Below, one piece after another: positions 58,112-64,000 of a stretch of DNA of 64,000 nucleotides. Every line of letters begins with the position of its first letter. Position 1 is the first letter of the stretch. The notes beneath the pieces are model-generated. The model was not told the origin of the DNA and searched no databases. It saw only the letters and a program-made list of their open reading frames with translations. Source of the stretch: an endosymbiont of unidentified scaly snail isolate Monju (GTDB lineage Bacteria > Pseudomonadota > Gammaproteobacteria > Chromatiales > Chromatiaceae); NCBI RefSeq assembly GCF_000801295.1, contig NZ_AP012978.1:1-64000 (forward strand), given 5' to 3'. The position numbers and the translations under genes were made by a program.

Positions 58112-58409
58112 GTCGTCTGTCACCACGCATCGCCACGCCGGGGCATGGCGACCATCAGAAGTTCAAAGGGATGGGGTCGGAAAGGCGCGCCGGCGCCCGC
58201 AGCCACGCGAAGAATGTGTTCAATTAAACCATAGGTGGCAACCCCAAGGCCAACCATGCATCCGTCACGGATAAAGCGGGTTTTACCCGTAATCAAAGAA
58301 AAAAAGGTCGCCAACCGGCGTCCTTTTCGGTTTAATTTAATTCGGACGAGTATTACAATATCAGCAAGCAGGAATGCAGGCCCCGGCAACCGGAAGGAGT
58401 GACAGGTTG
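58112..58409. other. intergenic region between gpmI and the BigR-like regulator
   Basis: 298 bp, partly AT-rich (58295-58370, with A and T runs). An imperfect hairpin GGTCGCC AACC GGCGTCC sits at about 58316-58332 between an A-run and a T-run. No gene is seen. It should hold divergent promoters for gpmI and the regulator. Confidence 0.4.
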
Positions 58410-58769
58410 ATGAATTTCACCATCGAGGACTCGGATCCCCTCGTGAACGACGATACCGAAAACGAACTCGGTCTGCTGCATGGCGACGAAGATATCGACC
58501 GCGCCTCGCGGGCACTCAAGGCGATGTCGCATCCCCTGCGCCTCAAGATTCTCTGCACCCTGGGTGACCAGGAGGTCAGCGTGCAGGAGATCGTAGAGCG
58601 CGTCGGCACCTCGCAGAGCAACATCTCGCAGCATCTTGTGATCCTGCACGATAAGGGTATCCTCACCTCCCGCAAGGACGCCAACCGCGTCTTCTACCGT
58701 GTGAGCGACAACCGTACGCTGCAGCTCATCGGCATGATGCGCGAGGTGTTCTGCTCCAGCGGTCACTGA
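58410..58769 (+). CDS. ArsR-family repressor, BigR/SqrR-like two-cysteine type
   Basis: The 119-residue winged-helix protein has RALKAMSHPLRLKILCTLG and QSNISQHLVILHDKGIL, with Cys49 and Cys115 (ILC and VFC). The metal box ELCVCDL of ArsR/SmtB is absent. BigR and SqrR carry Cys at these same two positions and form a tetrasulfide when reactive sulfur is present, which relieves repression. A rhodanese lies downstream. AAGGAG at 58393-58398 supports a start at 58407/58410 over ATG 58374. Confidence 0.8.
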   Translation: MNFTIEDSDPLVNDDTENELGLLHGDEDIDRASRALKAMSHPLRLKILCTLGDQEVSVQEIVERVGTSQSNISQHLVILHDKGILTSRKDANRVFYRVSDNRTLQLIGMMREVFCSSGH

Positions 58770-58875
58770 GCGACTCGCCGGGCCGACCGGCGCGACCTTG
58801 CAACGACGATCCTGACAGCATCGACAGGAACGGGGCCATCGCGTCCCGTTTCTTCGTGGTGGAGACCCGGACCCC

Positions 58876-59298
58876 ATGCAACAGTACCTCGAATTCGCGG
58901 CCAATCACCCTGTGCTGATCGGCGCCTTCGTGCTCATCCTGGGCGCCCTGATCTGGAACCTGCTGCGCGAAGGCACCAGCGGCCTGAACATCGGCCCGGC
59001 CGAGGCCACACTCAAGATCAACCACGAGGATGCCGTGGTGGTGGACGTGCGCTCGATCAAGGAATTTTCCGAAGGCCACATCCTGCATGCCGAGAACATC
59101 CCGCTCAACGGGTTGAAGAACCAGTTGCCGGCGCTGGAGAAGTACCGCCAGCGCCCGATCATCATGGTGTGCCGCAGTGGCTCCCGATCGGGCGTGGCCG
59201 CCACCACCCTGCGCAAGGCAGGTTTCGAGCAGGTGTACAACCTGCGTGGCGGCATGCTGGCCTGGGAAAGCGCCGGCCTGCCGGTGACACACCGCTAA
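58876..59298 (+). CDS. membrane-anchored rhodanese-like sulfurtransferase
   Basis: The 140-residue product has one N-terminal TM helix (about residues 10-28) and a single rhodanese domain with the active Cys in MVCRSGSRSG near residue 98. Such proteins accept or pass persulfide sulfur. It lies between a sulfur-sensing-type regulator and secB; in many gammaproteobacteria this position before secB holds a rhodanese of this kind. Confidence 0.9.
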   Translation: MQQYLEFAANHPVLIGAFVLILGALIWNLLREGTSGLNIGPAEATLKINHEDAVVVDVRSIKEFSEGHILHAENIPLNGLKNQLPALEKYRQRPIIMVCRSGSRSGVAATTLRKAGFEQVYNLRGGMLAWESAGLPVTHR

Positions 59299-59316
59299 CC
59301 ACAGGAACCACAAGCC

Positions 59317-59781
59317 ATGACCGATGACGCACAGGCCGAGAACGCCCCTCAGTTTGCCATTCAGCGGATCTATGTGAAGGATCTGTCCTTCGAGTCGCCC
59401 AATGCCCCACAGATCTTCCTGGAGGACGGCGCGCCCGAGATCCAGGTCGGATTGCAGACCGAGGTGACCGCCCTTGGTGACGAGACCTACGAGGTGGTGC
59501 TCACCGTAAATGTGGAGGCCAGGCTCGCCGAGCGCACCATCTACCTGGTGGAGGTGCAACAGGCCGGTATCTTCCTGGCCCGCAACTTCCCCGAGGACCA
59601 GCTGGGCCCCCTGCTCGGCATCGGTGCCCCCAACGCCTTGCTGCCCTATGCGCGCGAATTGATCTCGGACCTGACCACCCGCGGCACCTTCGCGCCGTTC
59701 ATCCTGCAGCCGGTCAACTTCGAGGCCATGTACGCCCAGCAGCAGGCCGACGCGCCGACCGACGAGCCTGCCACCCACTGA
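59317..59781 (+). CDS. secB: protein-export chaperone SecB
   Basis: SecB keeps preproteins unfolded and hands them to SecA. The 154-residue product has the family pattern: QRIYVKDLSFESPNAPQIF near residue 15, the hydrophobic groove segments, and LLPYARELISDLTTRGTF near residue 108. The C-terminal acidic tail is short. It lies 18 bp after the rhodanese gene and 9 bp before gpsA. Confidence 0.96.
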   Translation: MTDDAQAENAPQFAIQRIYVKDLSFESPNAPQIFLEDGAPEIQVGLQTEVTALGDETYEVVLTVNVEARLAERTIYLVEVQQAGIFLARNFPEDQLGPLLGIGAPNALLPYARELISDLTTRGTFAPFILQPVNFEAMYAQQQADAPTDEPATH

Positions 59782-59790
59782 GCCTCGGCC

Positions 59791-60795
59791 ATGGCGGACG
59801 AGCGCATCGGGGTACTCGGCGCTGGTTCCTGGGGTACCGCCCTGGCAATCGACTTCGCGCGCCACCGGCCGCTCAGCCTCTGGTCGCACAGCAGCGAAGA
59901 GGTCGCCGCCTTGCAGCGTGATCGCGAGAACCGGCACTACCTGCCCGGCATCCCCTTCCCCGAGGCCCTGGCGCTGGAAGACGACCTCGGCCGCCTGCTG
60001 GAAGACTGCGGCGAGGTGTTGATCGTGGTGCCCAGCCATGCCTTTGCCGGGCTCTGCGCGCGGATCGCGGAGCTGGCTCCCGGGCTGTCTTCGCTGTCCT
60101 GGGCCACCAAGGGCTTCGAGCCCGAAAGCGGCAGGTTGCTCAGCGAAGTGGCCGCTCACTATTTCCCACAGGCGACGCTCGGCGTGCTGTCCGGCCCCAC
60201 CTTTGCCCGCGAAGTCGCCCAGGGATTGCCGACGGCCATCACCATTGCCTCCACCGATCCCGCGCACGCGCGGCGCCTGGCCGACTGGATGCGCAGTGAC
60301 CACTTTCGGGTGTACACCAGCGGTGACCTGGTGGGGGTGCAGGTCGGTGGCGCGGCCAAGAACGTGATGGCCATTGCCGCTGGCATCTCCGACGGCCTGG
60401 GTTTCGGCGCCAATGCGCGCGCGGCGCTGATCACCCGGGGCCTGTCCGAGATCACTCGCCTGGGGCTGGCACTGGGCGGGCGCGCCGAGACCTTCATGGG
60501 CCTGGCAGGGCTGGGCGACCTGGTGCTCACCTGTACCGATGACCAATCGCGCAACCGGCGCCTGGGCCTGGCCCTGGCCGCCGGACAGTCGCTGGATCAC
60601 GCGCGCGCGGCCATCGGTCAGGAAGTCGAGGGCGTGGGCACCGCACGCGAGGTGCACCGCAAGGCGCAGGAGCTGGGAATCGAGATGCCGATCACCGAGC
60701 AGACCTGGCGTGTGCTCTACCAGGGACTGCCCCCACGCGAGGCCGTCCACAACCTGCTGTCGCGACAGCCTCGGGCCGAGGAGGTTTTCCGATGA
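59791..60795 (+). CDS. gpsA: glycerol-3-phosphate dehydrogenase [NAD(P)+]
   Basis: GpsA makes sn-glycerol-3-phosphate from dihydroxyacetone phosphate for phospholipid synthesis. The 334-residue product has the dinucleotide site GVLGAGSWGTALA at the start and the catalytic Lys region GGAAKNVMAIAAG near residue 190. It follows secB in the usual order and overlaps the next gene by 4 bp. Confidence 0.96.
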   Translation: MADERIGVLGAGSWGTALAIDFARHRPLSLWSHSSEEVAALQRDRENRHYLPGIPFPEALALEDDLGRLLEDCGEVLIVVPSHAFAGLCARIAELAPGLSSLSWATKGFEPESGRLLSEVAAHYFPQATLGVLSGPTFAREVAQGLPTAITIASTDPAHARRLADWMRSDHFRVYTSGDLVGVQVGGAAKNVMAIAAGISDGLGFGANARAALITRGLSEITRLGLALGGRAETFMGLAGLGDLVLTCTDDQSRNRRLGLALAAGQSLDHARAAIGQEVEGVGTAREVHRKAQELGIEMPITEQTWRVLYQGLPPREAVHNLLSRQPRAEEVFR

Positions 60796-61337
60796 ACGAT
60801 TCCGCTGACTACCTGCTGCCCGAGGAGCTCGACAAGCTGCAGAGCGTGCTGGTCGAGCACATGTCGACCTCGGGTAGCATGCCGCTGGATGCCGCGCATG
60901 GTTATCTCTCCGCGCTGGCTGCGCACACCGATCGCGTGGATCACGCGGCGGTGCTCGGCGAGATCGCCGGCGAGCACGGCATCGAGCCCCTGCTGCGCAA
61001 GTTTCACGAGCAGATCCTGCGCGACCTGGAAAGTGGCGAATACGGGCCACTGATCATGCAGATGCCGCGCGAGGACGGCAGCATGCTGCCCCTGCCCTAT
61101 GGCTGGTGCGAGGGCTATGTCCTGGGTCTGAATACCGCTGGCGAGGACCGGCGCGAACTGGCGGCTGCCGACGAACAGGCCGCGGCGCGGCTCACGCCCA
61201 TCTATGCCTTCCTGATGTACGAAGAGTCGCAGATGTTCGATCCACCCGACGAGCAGGCGCACCGCGAGACGGTCGGCGAACTGGGCGAGAGCGCGGTGTG
61301 GCTGTATCGCTGGTGGCAGCAGCGGGGCGGCGCGTGA
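60792..61337 (+). CDS. UPF0149 / YecA-family protein
   Basis: The 181-residue helical protein matches the UPF0149 (YgfB/YecA) family: SGSMPLDAAHGYLSALAAH near residue 28, PLPYGWCEGYVLGL near residue 100 and TPIYAFLMYEESQ. It lacks the C-terminal SEC-C zinc motif of YecA. Function is unknown. It overlaps gpsA and the next gene by 4 bp, so it is co-transcribed. Confidence 0.85.
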   Translation: MNDSADYLLPEELDKLQSVLVEHMSTSGSMPLDAAHGYLSALAAHTDRVDHAAVLGEIAGEHGIEPLLRKFHEQILRDLESGEYGPLIMQMPREDGSMLPLPYGWCEGYVLGLNTAGEDRRELAAADEQAAARLTPIYAFLMYEESQMFDPPDEQAHRETVGELGESAVWLYRWWQQRGGA

Positions 61338-61945
61338 GACGCGGCCTGCTGGTGCTGCTGCTGGCGCTGTGTGGCCTGGCCGCTGCGGCCCATGTCACCG
61401 ACCGGCTGGTCATTGGCCTGTACGAGACGCCAGCGTTGCAAGGCGAGCCACAGCGCCTGCTGGCCAGTGGTACGCCGATCGAGGTGCTGGCACGTCGCGC
61501 CGGCAAGGCGCAGGTGCGGCTGGGAGACGGCACCACGGGCTGGATCGAGGCGCGTTACGTTTCGGAAGAGAAGCCGGCGGCCATGCAGTTGCTGGAGGCG
61601 CGCGCCGAGATCCGCCGCCTGCGCCAGCGCCTGGCCGGCGTGCGTGCCGGCATCGAGCTCGCCAGGGCACGGGAGCGCATTGCCGAGCTGGAGCAGGCGC
61701 TGGCCGAGCTGCCGTCCCTGCGGGCGGCTGCCGCCGAGCGCGACGAGCTGGCCAGGCGCTTGCAACAAGTCCGCGACCTGCTCGGTGCGGAGGCTGCAGA
61801 GGGGGTCGCTTCCTCCCCTGCCTCACGCAGCGGCGCCGACTATTCCTGGAGCCTGGCGGGCTTGCTGATGTTGGCCGGCTTCGTCGCCGGTGTGGCGCTG
61901 GTCAAGCTGCGGCTGCGCCGGCGTTACCGTGGCCTGCGGCTTTAG
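61334..61945 (+). CDS. SH3-domain membrane protein (TIGR04211/YgiM type)
   Basis: The 203-residue product, GTG start overlapping the previous stop (GTGA), has a signal peptide, a bacterial SH3 domain (about residues 25-85, GTPIEVLARRAGKAQVRLGDGTTGWI), a coiled coil (about 90-150) and a C-terminal TM helix (about 172-192). This layout matches the YgiM family of envelope proteins. Confidence 0.85.
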   Translation: MRRGLLVLLLALCGLAAAAHVTDRLVIGLYETPALQGEPQRLLASGTPIEVLARRAGKAQVRLGDGTTGWIEARYVSEEKPAAMQLLEARAEIRRLRQRLAGVRAGIELARARERIAELEQALAELPSLRAAAAERDELARRLQQVRDLLGAEAAEGVASSPASRSGADYSWSLAGLLMLAGFVAGVALVKLRLRRRYRGLRL

Positions 61946-62045
61946 GGAACCTCTGACTAATTCTGACGCGAGCAGATTGTGGTGAAAATCGTCGGGTTCG
62001 AGTGCCGGCAACGCAGCTCCCTGACCTGGTCGAGCTCCCCCTTGC

Positions 62046-62885
62046 CTATTTGCCCTTGGCGGCGGCGTATTCGAAGGAGTCGTAGTGGATCTGCGCGTCG
62101 GGCACGCTGGCTGAATGCAGCGCGTCCAGCGCTGCCTTGACCATCACCGGCGGGCCGGCCATGTAGAAGTCGTGGGCCGCCAGGTCGTCGATGTCGGCCA
62201 GCACCGCCTCGTGCACGAAACCGGTACGCCCCGTCCAGTCGGCATCGGGCTCGGAGAGCACCGGTACATAACGAAAGTTGGCATGCTCGCGCGCCCACTG
62301 TTCGGGCAGGTCCGGCAGGTAGAGGTCGCGCTGCGAGCGCACCCCCCAGTACAAAGTCATCGGCCGCTCGATACCCTTGTGGAAGGCATGCTCGATCTGC
62401 GACTTGAGCGGGGCCAGGCCGGTGCCGCCGCCGATGAACAGCATGGGGCGCGGCGAGGCCTCGTCGAGCACGAAGTCGATGTATTGCCCGGCGCGGAACT
62501 GCAGGCGCTGGGTGTCCGGCAGCTTGAGCCAGAGGCGGACCACGTCGTGTGCCAGGTGGTCGATACCCTGCACCCGTGCCGGCAGCACGCGCACCTCGAT
62601 CTGCTCCAGGCTCTCGACCTCGCGCGCCTCGAGCACCAGGTCGCTGTGCGGATGAGCCACGCAGGGCAGGCAGCGGTCTTCGGGTTCATGCTCCAGCGCC
62701 TCGGGCGGACCGTCGGGGTACTCCACCTCGCCTTGCGCGAGGATGGCGGTGCAGGTCCCGCAGCGCCCGCTGCGGCAACCGTATGGGAGACCGATGCCCT
62801 CGCGGATGGCCGCGTCGAGGACCGTTTCTCCGGACTCGACAGAGAATTCGCGCCCGCTGGGCAGAAGCGTGACCTTGAAACTCAT
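62046..62885 (-). CDS. 2Fe-2S/FAD reductase lacking the FAD-binding segment
   Basis: The 279-residue product resembles CDP-6-deoxyglucoseen reductase (AscD/RfbI) and related ferredoxin-FNR fusions: ferredoxin domain with GCRSGRCGTC near residue 37, then QYIDFVL, then directly ASPRPMLFIGGGTGLAPLKS. In the family about 56 residues lie between these, including the RxYS FAD motif (RRSYSIAN) and the IEGPxG strand. Here they are gone, in frame. The NAD(P) half is intact. The protein should not bind FAD normally. ATG 62885 is chosen; ATG 62924 is the alternative. Confidence 0.75.
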   Translation of the reverse strand: MSFKVTLLPSGREFSVESGETVLDAAIREGIGLPYGCRSGRCGTCTAILAQGEVEYPDGPPEALEHEPEDRCLPCVAHPHSDLVLEAREVESLEQIEVRVLPARVQGIDHLAHDVVRLWLKLPDTQRLQFRAGQYIDFVLDEASPRPMLFIGGGTGLAPLKSQIEHAFHKGIERPMTLYWGVRSQRDLYLPDLPEQWAREHANFRYVPVLSEPDADWTGRTGFVHEAVLADIDDLAAHDFYMAGPPVMVKAALDALHSASVPDAQIHYDSFEYAAAKGK

Positions 62886-62948
62886 GGCGTTGGTGCCGTG
62901 CAGAATGATGAGAGAATAGGGCATTCTCGGCGATCGGCCGGGACAATT

Positions 62949-63207
62949 AACCCGAATATTTCACCGGTATCCCGAGAACCGGCGGAATTCGCAGCCGTTG
63001 TGGCGCCGGTTTGGAGCGAAAGGGATAGCTGAAGCTATCGCTTGAGCGAAAACCAAGCCACAGCGAGCGAGAAACCGCCGGAATCGGGATAGAACAATGC
63101 GCGCCACAAACGGTAACCGATGATTGGCATTCCTTGTGTGCCATTTTTGCTCGATCATTCCGCCCTTTGAGCTTGGAGCGTTGTTCGGCCGGTGAAATAT
63201 TCGGGTT
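62949..63207 (-). repeat. palindromic dispersed repeat, copy 3 (inverted)
   Basis: The best preserved copy: 259 bp with perfect 19-bp inverted ends, AACCCGAATATTTCACCGG (62949-62967) and its complement at 63189-63207. Its reverse complement aligns along its whole length with copy 1, including CCGAACAA, ATGATCG-GCAAAAATGGCA and the GATAGC/GCTATC hairpin. It lies between the divergent reductase and epimerase genes. TTAA and TTGA flank it. Confidence 0.85.
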
Positions 63208-63258
63208 GAAAACCCTGAGCCTGCTGGTGATTGAAGGAATGGCGGACCGGAGTGGAAG

Positions 63259-64000
63259 ATGGCCCTGATCGTGGGATGTGGTGCTGTGGGGCGCCGGCTG
63301 GCGCACGCCCTGTCGAGCGCGGGTGAGCCTGTGCGTGGCGTGGTGCGTTCGCCGGACTCGGCGCAGGCGTTGGCCGAGGAGGGCATCGAGACGCTGGTCT
63401 GCAATCTCGACGAGGAGAGCCTGCCGCCGGGTGCGAGCGCGGGCGAGGCAGTCTGGTACCTGGTGCCGCCCCCCGCGCAGGGCCGTGAGGACACCCGCCT
63501 GCAAGGTTTCCTCGCCGGGCTGCAGAACAGCGGCCAGCCGCGTCGCATCCTGCTGATCAGCACCAGTGGAGTCTATGGTGACTGCGGTGGCGACTGGGTC
63601 GACGAGACTCGGGTACCGAATCCGCGAGTCGATCGCGCACATCGTCGCCTGGACGCAGAGCGGCGGCTGCTGGCCTGGCGCGAGGCGAGCGGTGGTGAGG
63701 CGGTGATCTTCCGTGTCGCCGGCATCTATGGGCCGGGCAAGCTGCCGCTCGAGCGCCTGCGCCGCGGCCTGCCCATGATCGCACCGGAGCAGGCGCCCTG
63801 GACCAACCGCATCCACCTGGACGACCTGGTGCAGGCCTGCGTGCTGGGCATGCGACACGGCCGCGATGGCGAGATCTACAATGTCAGCGACGGCCATCCG
63901 GGCAACATGGCCGACTACTTCAACCGCGTGGCCGATCTGGCCGGCCTGCCGCGCCCGCCGCTGATCGACCCGGCCGAGGCCGGGGAACGCCTGTCGGCGG
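63259..64000 (+). CDS. NAD(P)-dependent epimerase/dehydratase family protein (partial)
   Basis: The first 247 residues are in the window; the 3' end is cut. The start has a dinucleotide site ALIVGCGAVGRRLAHAL, then VWYLVPPP, STSGVYGDCGG (near residue 100) and FRVAGIYGPGKLPLERL (near residue 155), as in extended SDR proteins of the YeeZ-like type. GGAG precedes the ATG. The substrate is unknown. Confidence 0.8.
   Translation, partial: MALIVGCGAVGRRLAHALSSAGEPVRGVVRSPDSAQALAEEGIETLVCNLDEESLPPGASAGEAVWYLVPPPAQGREDTRLQGFLAGLQNSGQPRRILLISTSGVYGDCGGDWVDETRVPNPRVDRAHRRLDAERRLLAWREASGGEAVIFRVAGIYGPGKLPLERLRRGLPMIAPEQAPWTNRIHLDDLVQACVLGMRHGRDGEIYNVSDGHPGNMADYFNRVADLAGLPRPPLIDPAEAGERLSA

Noticed and set aside
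58316-58332. Intrinsic terminator
   Set aside because: It lies between divergent genes with a mismatched stem; no transcript is known to end there.
58726-61050. 774-codon open frame on the minus strand
   Set aside because: It covers rhodanese, secB and gpsA in antisense; composition is that of a shadow frame.
62947-63897. 316-codon minus-strand frame through repeat copy 3
   Set aside because: It runs through the non-coding repeat and the antisense of the epimerase gene.

Overview
The window looks like the chromosomal origin region of a GC-rich gammaproteobacterium. It opens with dnaA-dnaN-recF-gyrB. It then carries several blocks typical of that class: glyQS-gmhB-plsC, glnA-ntrBC, lptM-lysA-dapF-DUF484-xerC, hslVU, ubiE-ubiJ-ubiB, gpmI-envC-ctpA-yibQ and secB-gpsA. 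A TusA sulfur carrier, a membrane rhodanese, a two-cysteine BigR/SqrR-like ArsR repressor and a group 3b [NiFe] hydrogenase suggest a sulfur-metabolising lineage such as Chromatiales or relatives; this placement is inference. I saw no tRNA, rRNA, CRISPR array or transposase gene.

Layout. 1-6820: replication genes, with DnaA boxes before dnaA, between dnaA and dnaN, and as a triple array after gyrB. 6900-11600 (minus): plsC, a gmhB lacking its catalytic nucleophile, a MazG-like gene and glyS/glyQ. 11600-16070: a PP-loop protein, a DUF6502 protein, a DUF5666 surface-type protein and an outer-membrane-like protein. 16170-20860: a tightly overlapping operon of unknown function (P-loop protein, broken ABC exporter, alpha/beta hydrolase, exported protein, lipoprotein). 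20900-27600: tusA, a cation efflux gene and the nitrogen regulon (glnA, ntrB, ntrC) with sigma-54 and NtrC sites. 27700-31100: two paralogous cNMP-binding/HDOD regulators, one split. 31500-43490: pyrD-like, trmL, the lysine/murein block, xerC, a PhnD-like binding protein with a GGDEF-EAL protein, and hslVU. 43476-47904 (minus): hydBGDA and a maturation protease. 48100-51272: ubiquinone genes. 51480-58111 (minus): cell-wall hydrolase regulation and gpmI. 58410-64000: redox/sulfur regulator, rhodanese, secB, gpsA and others.

Two features stand out. First, a dispersed 165-259 bp palindromic repeat with inverted ends occurs four times (6509, 13547, 14996, 62949); three copies start within 3 bp of a C-TAG stop codon. 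Second, several genes carry single lesions: a 5-bp duplication plus a stop in the ABC exporter, +1 shifts in a DUF4124 gene, hydA, yibQ and a hypothetical gene, a probable -1 split in a CNB-HDOD gene, an in-frame loss of the FAD-binding segment in a reductase, and a Gly in place of the GmhB nucleophile. These may be real decay or partly assembly error; the sequence alone cannot decide.
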